Source of the DNA: Christensenella sp. UBA7862
GTDB taxonomy: Bacteria > Bacillota > Clostridia > Christensenellales > UBA1242
Assembly (NCBI GenBank): GCA_002500135.1
Contig: DLSM01000001.1
Coordinates: 57,373-121,372 of the forward strand
Direction: 5' to 3'
DNA: 64,000 nt
The notes beneath the pieces were generated by a model. That model saw only the letters and a program-made list of their open reading frames with translations, was not told where the DNA came from and did no database searches. Both the position numbers and the translations under genes were made by a program. Below, piece after piece: positions 28,868-37,763 of this stretch. Position 1 is the stretch's first letter. Every line of letters starts with the position of its first letter.

Positions 28868-30946
28868 ATGGCAAGGAAATTTGCACTAGAAAAATATAGA
28901 AATATCGGTATTATGGCTCACATTGACGCCGGCAAAACAACCACCACAGAAAGAATTTTGTTCTACACTGGAAGAACCCACAAAATTGGTGAAGTTCACG
29001 AAGGTGCTGCAACAATGGACTGGATGGTTCAAGAGCAAGAAAGAGGTATCACAATCACTTCCGCTTGCACAACCGCTCAATGGAAAGGTCATTGTATCAA
29101 CATTATTGACACCCCAGGACACGTTGACTTCACTGCAGAAGTGGAAAGAAGTTTGAAAGTCCTTGACGGTGCTGTTGCTGTTTTTTGTGCCAGAGGCGGT
29201 GTTCAACCTCAATCAGAAACCGTCTGGCGTCAAGCAAACAAATACAAAGTTCCAAGAATTGCATACGTCAACAAAATGGACAGAGATGATGCAAACTTCT
29301 TCAGAGTTATAGATATGATGAAAGACAGACTTAAAACAAACGCTGTCGCTATTCAAATTCCTATCGGTCAAGACTCCAGCTTCAGAGGAATTATCGACCT
29401 TGTAGAAATGGATTCAGTTATCTACAATGACGACCTTGGCAAAGACATGGTCGTTGGACCTATCCCAGAAGAATATATGGAACAAGCCAAAAAGTATCGT
29501 CAAATCTTGGTTGAAGCTGTTGCAGAAACTGATGACGCACTTATGGAAAAATACTTTAACGGTGAAGAATTTACTGTTGAAGAACTTAAAAATGGAATAA
29601 GAAAGGCAACTATCGCTCTTCACATGACCCCAGTTACTTGCGGAAGTTCATTTAAGAACAAAGGTGTTCAAAAACTTCTTGACGCTGTTGTTGACTATCT
29701 TCCAAGCCCTCTTGACATTGATGCTATCCGTGGCACAAAACTTGACGGCGAAACAGAAGAAGACAGAATCGCAAGTGATACAGAACCAATGGCAGGTCTT
29801 GCATTTAAAGTTGCAACTGACCCATTCGTTGGAAAAATCACATACTTTAGAATTTACTCGGGCGTTCTTAAGGCAGGTTCATATGTTTTGAACGCAACAA
29901 AGGACACCAAAGAACGTATCGGCAGACTTCTTCGTATGCACGCCAACCACAGAGAAGACGTGGAAGAAGCATATGCTGGCGATATTGTTGCTATCGTTGG
30001 TCTTAAAGACACAACAACAGGCAACACTCTTTGCGACCCAGACCACCCAATCATTCTTGAAAGTATGGACTTCCCAGAACCAGTTATCAACATCGCTGTT
30101 GAACCAACTACAAAGCAAATGCAAGAAAAAATGGTCAATGCACTTATCAAACTTGCAGAAGAAGACCCAACTTTCAGAACATGGACAGACAAAGAATCTG
30201 GACAAACAATCATCGCTGGTATGGGCGAATTATATCTTGACATTATCGTTGACAGACTTAAAAGAGAATTTGGTGTTGATGTTAATGTCGGCAGACCACA
30301 AGTCAGTTACAGAGAAACAATCAGAAAAACTGTTGAAGCAGAAGGAAAATACATCAGACAAACTGGTGGTCACGGTCAATATGGTCATTGCGTCATAAAA
30401 CTTGAACCACTTGAACCAGGAAAGGGTTATGAATTTGTTGACAAAATTGTTGGCGGTGTTATTCCAAAAGAATATATCCCAGCAATCAACGCAGGTATTC
30501 AAGAAGCACGTCAAAACGGTGTCCTCGCTGGATACGAAACAGTTGACTTCAGAGTTACACTTTTCTTCGGTTCTTATCACGATGTTGACTCTTCCGAAAT
30601 GGCATTTAAGATTGCAGGATCAATGGCATTTAAGGAAGGCGCAAAGAAAGCAGAACCAGTTCTTCTTGAACCTATCATGAAAGTTTCTGTTGAACTTCCA
30701 GACGACTACCTTGGCACTGTTATGGGCAACCTAACAAGCAGACGTGGCGTTCTTCAAGGCACAGAATCTCAAAGTGGTTCAGTAACAATCAATGCAGAAG
30801 TCCCACTTTCAGAAATGTTCGGCTATGCAACAGCACTCCGTTCATCAACTCAAGGACGTGGCAACTTCAATATGGAATTCTCTCACTATGCAGAAGTTCC
30901 AAAGAGCATCGCAGAAAAAATCATTGGCGAGAGAAAGAAAGACTAA
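28868..30946 (+). CDS. fusA: Elongation factor G
   Basis: This 692-residue translocase is a GTPase. Domain order is normal: the G domain has P-loop AHIDAGKT (about residues 17-24), switch [15 protein letters not shown] and NKMD. Domain II follows, then domains III-V with GGHGQYGHC and the C-terminal [12 protein letters not shown] loop. ATG 28868 follows AAAGGAG. It is co-directional with rpsG and probably the last gene of that transcript, because tuf has its own consensus promoter. Confidence 0.98.
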   Translation: MARKFALEKYRNIGIMAHIDAGKTTTTERILFYTGRTHKIGEVHEGAATMDWMVQEQERGITITSACTTAQWKGHCINIIDTPGHVDFTAEVERSLKVLDGAVAVFCARGGVQPQSETVWRQANKYKVPRIAYVNKMDRDDANFFRVIDMMKDRLKTNAVAIQIPIGQDSSFRGIIDLVEMDSVIYNDDLGKDMVVGPIPEEYMEQAKKYRQILVEAVAETDDALMEKYFNGEEFTVEELKNGIRKATIALHMTPVTCGSSFKNKGVQKLLDAVVDYLPSPLDIDAIRGTKLDGETEEDRIASDTEPMAGLAFKVATDPFVGKITYFRIYSGVLKAGSYVLNATKDTKERIGRLLRMHANHREDVEEAYAGDIVAIVGLKDTTTGNTLCDPDHPIILESMDFPEPVINIAVEPTTKQMQEKMVNALIKLAEEDPTFRTWTDKESGQTIIAGMGELYLDIIVDRLKREFGVDVNVGRPQVSYRETIRKTVEAEGKYIRQTGGHGQYGHCVIKLEPLEPGKGYEFVDKIVGGVIPKEYIPAINAGIQEARQNGVLAGYETVDFRVTLFFGSYHDVDSSEMAFKIAGSMAFKEGAKKAEPVLLEPIMKVSVELPDDYLGTVMGNLTSRRGVLQGTESQSGSVTINAEVPLSEMFGYATALRSSTQGRGNFNMEFSHYAEVPKSIAEKIIGERKKD

Positions 30947-30954
30947 TCTTTCTC
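30931..30954 (+). terminator. Hairpin at the end of fusA
   Basis: GAGAAAGA (30931-30938) and TCTTTCTC (30947-30954) form a perfect 8-bp stem spanning the stop codon. There is no T-tract, so it may act as a partial terminator or as a 3'-end stabiliser. Confidence 0.3.
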
Positions 30955-30993
30955 CCCAGTGAAAAATATTTTGTTTATAGCGGTGAAAAACGT

Positions 30994-31022
30994 TTGACAA
31001 CAAAATTAAAAACATTTATAAT
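30994..31022 (+). promoter_or_regulatory. Consensus promoter of tuf
   Basis: TTGACA (30994-30999), exactly 17 bp, TATAAT (31017-31022). This is the only perfect vegetative consensus that I found in the window and agrees with the need for high EF-Tu expression. Confidence 0.9.
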
Positions 31023-31075
31023 GACAAGGACAATTAAAAAAATAATTTGTTCAACATTTTAGGAGGATAATTACA

Positions 31076-32281
31076 ATGGCAAAAGCAAAATTTGACAGAT
31101 CAAAACCACACGTCAACATCGGAACAATCGGCCACGTTGACCATGGCAAAACAACTCTTACCGCAGCAATCACAATGTTTTGTGCTGCAAAAGGTTGGAG
31201 CCCAGACAAAATGAAATATGAAGATATCGACAAAGCTCCAGAAGAAAGAGCAAGAGGTATCACAATCAACACATCACACGTTGAATATCAAACACCAAAC
31301 AGACACTATGCTCACGTGGACTGCCCAGGACACGCTGACTATGTCAAAAACATGATCACTGGTGCTGCACAAATGGACGGAGCAATCCTCGTTGTTGCTG
31401 CAACTGACGGCCCAATGCCACAAACAAGAGAACACATTCTTCTTGCAAGACAAGTTGGTGTTCCATACATCGTTGTGTTCATGAACAAAGTTGACCAAGT
31501 TGACGACCCAGAACTTCTTGAACTCGTCGAAATGGACATCCGTGACCTTCTTACAGAATACGGATTCCCAGGGGATGAAACTCCAATCATCAAAGGTTCA
31601 GCTCTTAAAGCATTGGAAGCTGCACAAGCAGGCAATGCAGACGATCCAGCATGCAAATGCATCGAAGAACTTTTGAATGCAATCGACACATTCATTCCAG
31701 AACCAAAGAGAGCAACAGACCAACCATTCCTTATGCCAGTTGAAGACGTTTTCACAATCACTGGACGTGGAACAGTTGCTACAGGCCGTGTTGAACGTGG
31801 TGTGTGCAAAGTTGGCGACACAATCTCTATCGTTGGTATGGGCGCAAACAAACAAAGTGTTATCACAGGCGTAGAAATGTTCAGAAAGCTTCTTGACGAA
31901 GCACAAGCTGGCGACAACATTGGTGTTCTTCTTCGTGGTATCAACAGAACTGACATCGAAAGAGGTCAAGTTCTCTGCAAACCAGGTTCAATTCACCCAC
32001 ACAAAAAGTTTACAGCACAAGTTTATGTCTTGAAGAAAGAAGAAGGCGGCAGACATACTCCATTCTTCAATGGATATCGTCCACAATTCTACTTCAGAAC
32101 AACAGACGTTACAGGCTCAATTGAACTTGAACCAGGAGTCGAAATGGTTATGCCAGGCGACAACGTCAAAATGACAATCACTCTTATCACAGACATCGCT
32201 ATTGAACAAGGCTTGAGATTTGCTATCCGTGAAGGTGGCAGAACAGTTGGTTCAGGTGTTGTTTCTGAAATCATTGAGTAA
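31076..32281 (+). CDS. tuf: Elongation factor Tu
   Basis: This 401-residue protein delivers aminoacyl-tRNA to the ribosome. The G domain shows GHVDHGKT (residues 19-26), switch [17 protein letters not shown] and NKVD. Domains II and III follow with [13 protein letters not shown] and the C-terminal [18 protein letters not shown] 31076 follows AGGAGG. A helix-rich insertion ([19 protein letters not shown]) at the end of the G domain is usual in clostridial EF-Tu. It has its own promoter and terminator. Confidence 0.98.
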   Translation: MAKAKFDRSKPHVNIGTIGHVDHGKTTLTAAITMFCAAKGWSPDKMKYEDIDKAPEERARGITINTSHVEYQTPNRHYAHVDCPGHADYVKNMITGAAQMDGAILVVAATDGPMPQTREHILLARQVGVPYIVVFMNKVDQVDDPELLELVEMDIRDLLTEYGFPGDETPIIKGSALKALEAAQAGNADDPACKCIEELLNAIDTFIPEPKRATDQPFLMPVEDVFTITGRGTVATGRVERGVCKVGDTISIVGMGANKQSVITGVEMFRKLLDEAQAGDNIGVLLRGINRTDIERGQVLCKPGSIHPHKKFTAQVYVLKKEEGGRHTPFFNGYRPQFYFRTTDVTGSIELEPGVEMVMPGDNVKMTITLITDIAIEQGLRFAIREGGRTVGSGVVSEIIE

Positions 32282-32303
32282 GTCAATTTTAACTAAACAA
32301 ATT

Positions 32304-32336
32304 ACAAACCTACCTTTTGGTGGGTTTGTTTTTTGT
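32304..32336 (+). terminator. Terminator of tuf
   Basis: ACAAACCTACC, loop TTTT, GGTGGGTTTGT, then T6. Confidence 0.9.
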
Positions 32337-32383
32337 TGGATAATAATTAAACATAATAAAATAGTCTAATATCTAAAAATTAG

Positions 32384-32412
32384 TTGATTGAAAAGAGGTT
32401 TTGAGTTATAAT
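32384..32412 (+). promoter_or_regulatory. Promoter abutting the AI-2E-type gene
   Basis: TTGATT (32384-32389), 17 bp, TATAAT (32407-32412). Only 6 nt (AAACTC) separate the -10 box from the ATG at 32419, so transcription would start at the A of the start codon. Confidence 0.75.
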
Positions 32413-32418
32413 AAACTC

Positions 32419-34047
32419 ATGGAAAAAAAAGATAAATTTGAATTTGAACCAGACGGGAATAAAAGAAAACCATTAAGGCTTTTTACGACCTTATTTTGGG
32501 CAATGCTCTGTGCCATTGCACTTGGGACTGTTATAAGTCCATATCTGTCAAACGTCTTAAAAGGACTTCTTACAGGTTGCACATCACTGCTTATTGGCAT
32601 TGTCGTAGCATTTTTGTTTTCCAAATTGGTTGACTTTATAGAGAACAAACTCCTCAAAAATTGGCTAAAAAACAATCCGCATAAGTTCGCAATAAAGAGA
32701 TTTATTTCAATCGTTGTTGTTATTCTTATAATTATTGGAATTTTTGTCTTAGTATTTTCTATCCTTATTCCAAAAATTGTGGAAATTGTTAGACAACTTA
32801 CCACCGGAAATGGTGACGGTTGGGAGCAAATGGTTAATAGAGTAGTCAACGAAATTTGCACCCTTATCCAAAATTGGTTTGGCGCAGATGTTGACCAAGC
32901 ATCAATCAAAAACACACTCAACTCACTATTCGACTCTCTCAGAACAACCGTGTTGTATATCGACAGTCTGCTTGCACTTTCAGTCAACGTTATTTCTGGC
33001 ATTTTCAGTTTCATCATCGGCATTTTAATTGCAGTTATGATTTTGCAAGAAAAAGAGAAAATAGGCAGATTTTCAAGAAGATTTTTGTATGCAAACTTCA
33101 AAAAAGAACGAGCCGACAAAATCTGTGTTATGGCTCATAACTCAAGCAAAATTTTGTATAGTTACGCAATTTGCCAACTTATCCAGTTTGTGCTTTTGTT
33201 CGTCCCACTAGGAATTGGATATTCAATTTTGGGCTTAAGCTTCACTTGGGAACTTGCCCTTATAATCGGTCTTTTCAACTTCATTCCATACTTTGGTATT
33301 TACATTGGCTGCGTGCCAGCAATGCTCATAACTTTGGTGTTCGACTCCATGTCAGCCACAATTTATATGCTCATTGTAACCCTTGCCATAACAGTTATCG
33401 AGTTTAATATTTTGTTCCCAATCATCATGGGCAACAAACTCAAACTCAGCCCATTTGTCGTCACCGCTTCTGTTATTATCGGTGGGGCGATGTTCGGCAT
33501 TTTGGGAATGTTCCTCGCACCTCCAGTCACTGCACTTATCAGCGTTGTTGTAATGGGAAATATTGAATTTAAAGAAAACAAAATGAAATACCTTATGGAA
33601 CTTCAAGAACTAGAAGAACAGCGAAAGCAGGCTGAGCAAGACAACGGCGTAACTCCTCAAATGGTTGAAGTGGCAGAAGCAAAATCTGACGAAAAATCTG
33701 ACGAAAAGTCAGCCAAGAAAACAACCAAAAAGAAAGCAGAAATCGCTGAAAAGACTGAAACAGCAAATGCCGAAAACGAGGCTGTGACTATAGAAAAGGA
33801 AACAGAAAGTAGCCCAAAAACTGCTAAAAAATCACCCGCCAAAGTGGCAAAAAAAGCGGGAGAAAAAGCAGCAGATAGTGGAACAAAAGTGGTGAAAAAA
33901 TCTACTAAAAATGCTGTGAAAAATGACGCAGATGTTGATAAAAATGCCACAAAAAATAGTGAAAATATAGCAAAAAATGAAGAAAAAATAGATAAAAAAG
34001 TGGCAAAACCAAGAACAAAATCTGCTACAAAAACAAAGGAAAACTAA
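32419..34047 (+). CDS. AI-2E-family (YtvI/PerM-like) membrane protein with Lys/Ala-rich tail
   Basis: The protein has 542 residues from ATG 32419; an upstream in-frame TTG at 32401 lies within the promoter and is rejected. Residues about 20-390 form a polytopic domain with about eight hydrophobic segments (for example IVVVILIIIGIFVLVFSILIP) and the family signature near residues 285-300 (LIIGLFNFIPYFGIYIG). This matches the AI-2E transporter/permease family, whose substrates are mostly unproved. From about residue 410 there is a tail of about 130 residues rich in Lys, Ala, Glu and Thr with H1-like pieces (KKSPAKVAKKAGEKAA). It should be cytoplasmic and disordered. trpS starts 18 bp downstream, so the two are co-transcribed. 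There is no ribosome site, in keeping with a leaderless mRNA. Confidence 0.8.
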   Translation: MEKKDKFEFEPDGNKRKPLRLFTTLFWAMLCAIALGTVISPYLSNVLKGLLTGCTSLLIGIVVAFLFSKLVDFIENKLLKNWLKNNPHKFAIKRFISIVVVILIIIGIFVLVFSILIPKIVEIVRQLTTGNGDGWEQMVNRVVNEICTLIQNWFGADVDQASIKNTLNSLFDSLRTTVLYIDSLLALSVNVISGIFSFIIGILIAVMILQEKEKIGRFSRRFLYANFKKERADKICVMAHNSSKILYSYAICQLIQFVLLFVPLGIGYSILGLSFTWELALIIGLFNFIPYFGIYIGCVPAMLITLVFDSMSATIYMLIVTLAITVIEFNILFPIIMGNKLKLSPFVVTASVIIGGAMFGILGMFLAPPVTALISVVVMGNIEFKENKMKYLMELQELEEQRKQAEQDNGVTPQMVEVAEAKSDEKSDEKSAKKTTKKKAEIAEKTETANAENEAVTIEKETESSPKTAKKSPAKVAKKAGEKAADSGTKVVKKSTKNAVKNDADVDKNATKNSENIAKNEEKIDKKVAKPRTKSATKTKEN

Positions 34048-34065
34048 ATAAAATAGGAGGTCAAA

Positions 34066-35052
34066 ATGGAGAATATTTATAGTGCGACAAAGCCCACTGG
34101 CAGACTAACCCTTGGGCATTTTATAGGAGCAATCAACAACTGGAAGCAAATGCAAGACAACTATAATTGCATTTTTGCCATTGCTGACCTTCACTCACTG
34201 ACGGTTGCAACCAAGCCAGAAGACTTAAGAAAAAACACATATTTGCAATATGCAACATTCCTCGCCTGCGGTCTTGACCCAAACAAAAGCGTAATCTATT
34301 GTCAATCGCACGTTCACGAACATGCCGAACTTGCGTGGATTATGAATTGCATGACTTATTTTGGTGAAGCAAGCAGAATGACGCAATTTAAGGACCACAA
34401 AGCAAAGGGCGAAAATGTTACAGTCGGACTTTTTGCCTATCCAATGCTTATGGCGGCTGACATTTTGCTATATAACGCAGACGTTGTTCCAGTGGGGAAA
34501 GACCAGTTGCAGCATGTTGAAATTTGTAGGGATATTGCAGAAAGATTTAACTCACGTTATAGCCCAACTTTCACAATCCCACGTGGAGTTATGGCAAAAA
34601 CTGGGGCAAAAATTATGGGGCTTGCCGACCCAACAAAAAAGATGTCCAAAACAGATGAGAACGAAAATAATGTTGTCTTTATGGATGACGATGACGAAAC
34701 AATAAGAAGAAAATTTAAGCGTGCAGTTACAGATAGCCTTGGGCGAATTAAGTTTTGCGAAGAACAACCGGGCGTGTCAAATTTGCTTACAATTTATTCC
34801 ATTATGAAAGGAATTTCTATTGAAGAGGCGGAAAAACATTTTGAAGGGCAAGGTTACAGCGAACTTAAAATGCAAACAGCCGACAGCGTTATTGAAAGAT
34901 TGACACCTGTCAGGAACAAGGTGAAAGAACTTTTGGGGAATAAAGATTATTTGGACAAACTTATGCGTGAAGGTGCTGAAAAGGCAAGTGCGATTGCAAG
35001 AAAAACTTTAAGAAAAGTTTACAAAAAAGTTGGACTTGTGCCAATGGCATAA
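34066..35052 (+). CDS. trpS: Tryptophanyl-tRNA synthetase
   Basis: This 328-residue class Ic synthetase charges tRNA-Trp. The Rossmann fold has the HIGH-type motif LGHFIG (residues about 16-21), the block AYPMLMAADILLYNADVVPVG that binds tryptophan and adenylate, and the KMSKS loop written KKMSKTD: the last Ser is Thr. Otherwise the family pattern and length are normal. ATG 34066 has an AGGAGG site, 18 bp after the AI-2E-like gene. It is followed by a terminator that also serves the opposite strand. Confidence 0.97.
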   Translation: MENIYSATKPTGRLTLGHFIGAINNWKQMQDNYNCIFAIADLHSLTVATKPEDLRKNTYLQYATFLACGLDPNKSVIYCQSHVHEHAELAWIMNCMTYFGEASRMTQFKDHKAKGENVTVGLFAYPMLMAADILLYNADVVPVGKDQLQHVEICRDIAERFNSRYSPTFTIPRGVMAKTGAKIMGLADPTKKMSKTDENENNVVFMDDDDETIRRKFKRAVTDSLGRIKFCEEQPGVSNLLTIYSIMKGISIEEAEKHFEGQGYSELKMQTADSVIERLTPVRNKVKELLGNKDYLDKLMREGAEKASAIARKTLRKVYKKVGLVPMA

Positions 35053-35059
35053 AAAATAG

Positions 35060-35096
35060 ACCGTGGGAAATTTGGAGTTTCGCCACGGTTTTTTTC
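35060..35096 (+). terminator. Bidirectional terminator between trpS and the small minus-strand gene
   Basis: ACCGTGG (35060-35066) pairs with CCACGGT (35083-35089), followed by T7. On the minus strand the same stem is followed by CTATTTTTT, so it can end both transcripts. Confidence 0.75.
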
Positions 35097-35108
35097 TTGC
35101 GGAGAAAA

Positions 35109-35285
35109 TTAGAATACTCGATTTGTATTCCCACTGCACGCACAACCGCATGATGATGTTGTCCCAACACCTGACAGAGCCAAAAGAAGAAGCAATAAGA
35201 AGTTTGTGTTGGTGTTTAGGTTGGTGTCGGTTGCGGAAGTGAAAATGGAAATTAAAAGCACCAAAAGCAAGTAGTTTGTGTTCAT
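35109..35285 (-). CDS. Small hydrophobic protein with Cys-rich C-terminus, 58 aa
   Basis: On the minus strand an ATG at 35285 is preceded by TTTGGAGGGCAAA, a near-perfect ribosome site, and the frame runs to the TAA next to the bidirectional terminator. The product has two similar halves: TNYLLLVLLISIFTS and TNFLLLLLLALSGV, separated by Asn/Thr-rich sequence. It ends with SSCGCACSGNTNRVF carrying three Cys. It is too short and too symmetrical for an ordinary signal peptide protein. Short Leu-rich, Cys-ending proteins of this general look occur in spore formers, but I cannot name a family. Being real is supported by the ribosome site and the shared terminator. Function unknown. Confidence 0.55.
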   Translation of the reverse strand: MNTNYLLLVLLISIFTSATDTNLNTNTNFLLLLLLALSGVGTTSSCGCACSGNTNRVF

Positions 35286-35470
35286 TTTGCCCTCCAAACA
35301 ACAAAATTTTTTCTTTTAAATTCTTTTTTGTCAAATGTCGCAACGTAAGTCGTTTGTTTTGTTTCCTTTTCTTTGTTAAAATTTTTTTAGAAACTGACAA
35401 ACTAAACTTATTTTGTCTTACAAAAGAGAATTTGAAAGATTTTAAGTAGTATATGTTTGGGAGGAAAAAG
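35286..35470. other. Intergenic region between divergent genes
   Basis: This AT-rich spacer lies between the small minus-strand gene and the ArsR gene. A TTGACA facing the minus strand lies at about 35329-35334 but I cannot pair it with a good -10. I see no clear plus-strand promoter and no operator palindrome for the ArsR protein. Confidence 0.4.
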
Positions 35471-35815
35471 TTGCGACAGAATTATGAAAAATCAGTGGAA
35501 GGGTATGTTGATGATATAAAGTGGTTTTTGCCAAATGCCAAAACTTTTTGTGATATGGCGGACATTTTTGCCATTTATGCAGACCCCACAAGGCTCAAGA
35601 TTTTGACGGCACTTTCGCTTCGGGATATGTGTGTTGGTGATTTGGCAGAGGTTTTGAGTATCAATCAAACAACCCTCAGCCACCAACTTAGATTTCTAAA
35701 AAATTGCAGTGTTGTCAAAAATTCTCGTTCGGGCAAAAGTATAATTTATAGCCTTTCGGGAAGCAATATTGAAAATCTTATGAGTGATGTTTCAACAATG
35801 ATAGACGCAAACTAG
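35471..35815 (+). CDS. ArsR-family winged-helix regulator
   Basis: The start chosen is TTG 35471, 6 nt after GGGAGG (35460-35465); the ATG at 35453 lies upstream of this site. The product is 114 residues. Residues about 30-105 form an ArsR/SmtB winged helix: YADPTRLKILTAL (helix 2), CVGDLAEVLSINQTTLSHQLRFLKNCSVV (recognition helix region) and the wing SRSGKSIIYSL. The classical metal motif ELCVCDL is here DMCVGDLAE, with one Cys instead of two. There is no obvious metal-resistance gene beside it. It lies 53 bp before uvrC, which has its own -10. The target and ligand are unknown. Confidence 0.85.
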   Translation: MRQNYEKSVEGYVDDIKWFLPNAKTFCDMADIFAIYADPTRLKILTALSLRDMCVGDLAEVLSINQTTLSHQLRFLKNCSVVKNSRSGKSIIYSLSGSNIENLMSDVSTMIDAN

Positions 35816-35844
35816 CAAAAATACTTTTATTTTGATTTTTTTTG

Positions 35845-35853
35845 TGATAGACT
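35845..35853 (+). promoter_or_regulatory. Extended -10 of uvrC
   Basis: TGA-TAGACT; TAGACT is 35848-35853, 15 nt before the ATG. The -35 match is poor. The predicted mRNA leader would be only about 9 nt, starting in the GAGGG ribosome site. Confidence 0.4.
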
Positions 35854-35868
35854 ATTGTTGAGGGAAAA

Positions 35869-37683
35869 ATGGATATCAAAGAAAAAGTTAGTAAATTGCC
35901 ACTGTCACCGGGCGTGTATATCATGAAAGACAAGTTTGGCAACATAATTTACATCGGAAAAGCAAAAAGACTAAAAAATAGAGTTAGTCAATATTTTGTT
36001 GGCAACACGCATGCAGACAAAGTGAAAAGCATGGTGTCGCAAGTCGCAGATTTTGACTACATTCTCACAAACTCCGAACTTGACGCTCTTATGCTTGAAT
36101 GTAATCTCATAAAAAAACACCAGCCATTTTACAACATTCTTTTAAAGGACAGCAAAGCCTATCCATATATCAAAATAAATATGGCAGAGGACTTCCCAAA
36201 ACTTGAAGTTGTTAGAAAGGTGAAAAAAGATGGGGCAAAATATTTTGGACCTTATTTTAACTTGAACCCAAATGAGATTATAAGTGCAGTGAATTATGCC
36301 TATCCAATAAGAACTTGCAGCAAGAAAATAAAAGACAATAATAAAATGCACAAGGCGTGTTTAAACTATTCCTTGGGGCTTTGTTCGGCTCCTTGCATGT
36401 GTAAAATAACCAAAGACGAATACAGAGCAATCTTGCCAAAAGTCTGTGACTTCTTAAGCGGAAAAGAAAATGCGGTGTATGATATTATTTGCAAAAAAAT
36501 GGAACAAGCGGTTGAAGTGGAAAACTTTGAACTTGCAATAAAACTTCGTGACCTAAAAATCATGCTAACACGTCTTAATGAAAGAAGTGTCACCGCTCTT
36601 ACAAACACAGCAAATATTGACGTTTTCGGACTTGCAAAAAGCGACTTGTTCTATGTTTTCAGTGTTCTTATTGTGCGTGACGGCAAAATGATGGGCGTAA
36701 AGCACTTTAATTTTGACAATTCGCAAATTGATGATGAGCAAATGCTTATGTCATTTTTGACGCAGTATTACATGATGATGAACTTGTTGCCAGACAAAAT
36801 TTTGCTTCCAATTTCAGTTGACCTTGATGACGCCTTGTTCAAGGAACTTTCCAAAAGACATGGCAAAAATATCGAAGTTGTCGTTGGCGAAAAGGGTGCA
36901 AACAAGCAACTTCTGCTTCAAGCAAAGAATAATGCGGAAGAATATCTTTCCAAAAATTGCGAACTTGAAGTGAAGAAAAAGTCCAAAAAAATGGAGATTT
37001 TGAAATCATTGCAAGAAAAGTTGGGGCTTAGGAATTTGCCACTCAGAATTGAAGGCTATGACATTTCAAACATTTCGGGGACGAACTCTGTTTGTAGCAT
37101 GGTGGTGTTTATAAACGGTTCAAAAGCGTCAAAACATTATAGAAAATTTAAGATTAAAAATGTTGTTGGGCCAAACGACTTTGAGAGTTTAAAGGAAAGC
37201 ATTACAAGGCGACTTGAAAAATTGAATAGCGATGACATAAGTTTTTCAAGCGTGCCAAGTGTCATTTTGATTGACGGTGGAAAAGGACAAATTAACACTT
37301 GTAGGGAACTTATCAAATCTTACAATCAAAACATTGATGTCATAAGCCTTGCAAAGCAAGAGGAAGAAGTATTTGTTGAAAGCAACCCAGTTTCCGTCAA
37401 ACTTTCAAAAGATGACGACTGTCTAAAACTTCTTCAAAAAGTGCGTGACGAAGCCCACAGATTTGCAATAACATTCCATAGGTCCTTGCGAAAAAAGACT
37501 CAAGTCACAAGCGTGCTTGACGAAATTGAAGGGCTTGGAAAAGTTAAAAAAGAAAACTTGATTGCAAAATTTAAGAGCGTAAAACGCATGAAAAAAGCAA
37601 CTGCCGATGAACTTGTAACAGTCAGTGGCATAACTCCAAAACTAGCAAATGAAATTATTGAAAAGTTGAAAGAAGTTAAATAA
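35869..37683 (+). CDS. uvrC: Excinuclease ABC subunit C
   Basis: This 604-residue protein makes both incisions in nucleotide excision repair. The N-terminal GIY-YIG nuclease domain is visible (PGVYIMKD, then IIYIGKAKRLKNRV). It is followed by the Cys-bearing block ACLNYSLGLCSAPC and a UVR motif around residues 205-240 (MEQAVEVENFELAIKLRDL). The RNase-H-like endonuclease domain includes IEGYDISNISGTN and ILIDGGKGQIN. HRFAITFHRSLRKK and helix-hairpin-helix motifs at the C-terminus complete the architecture. The GAGGG site precedes ATG 35869. A strong terminator follows. Confidence 0.97.
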   Translation: MDIKEKVSKLPLSPGVYIMKDKFGNIIYIGKAKRLKNRVSQYFVGNTHADKVKSMVSQVADFDYILTNSELDALMLECNLIKKHQPFYNILLKDSKAYPYIKINMAEDFPKLEVVRKVKKDGAKYFGPYFNLNPNEIISAVNYAYPIRTCSKKIKDNNKMHKACLNYSLGLCSAPCMCKITKDEYRAILPKVCDFLSGKENAVYDIICKKMEQAVEVENFELAIKLRDLKIMLTRLNERSVTALTNTANIDVFGLAKSDLFYVFSVLIVRDGKMMGVKHFNFDNSQIDDEQMLMSFLTQYYMMMNLLPDKILLPISVDLDDALFKELSKRHGKNIEVVVGEKGANKQLLLQAKNNAEEYLSKNCELEVKKKSKKMEILKSLQEKLGLRNLPLRIEGYDISNISGTNSVCSMVVFINGSKASKHYRKFKIKNVVGPNDFESLKESITRRLEKLNSDDISFSSVPSVILIDGGKGQINTCRELIKSYNQNIDVISLAKQEEEVFVESNPVSVKLSKDDDCLKLLQKVRDEAHRFAITFHRSLRKKTQVTSVLDEIEGLGKVKKENLIAKFKSVKRMKKATADELVTVSGITPKLANEIIEKLKEVK

Positions 37684-37705
37684 AATATTCTAATTTTGCT
37701 ATAAG

Positions 37706-37735
37706 ACCGCATAAATATTCTTATGCGGTTTTTCT
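37706..37735 (+). terminator. Terminator of uvrC
   Basis: ACCGCATAA (37706-37714), loop ATATTC, TTATGCGGT (37721-37729), then TTTTC. Confidence 0.85.
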
Positions 37736-37763
37736 TTTCCGTTGCACAAAACAAGGGGACAAG

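Noticed and set aside
32401..32418. TTG start for the AI-2E-like gene
   Set aside because: It overlaps the spacer and -10 of the promoter; ATG 32419 is the first usable start on the predicted mRNA.
34961..35400. Longer minus-strand frames overlapping the small Cys-containing gene
   Set aside because: They are in other frames, run into trpS or the promoter region, and lack the GGAGG ribosome site that the 58-residue frame has.
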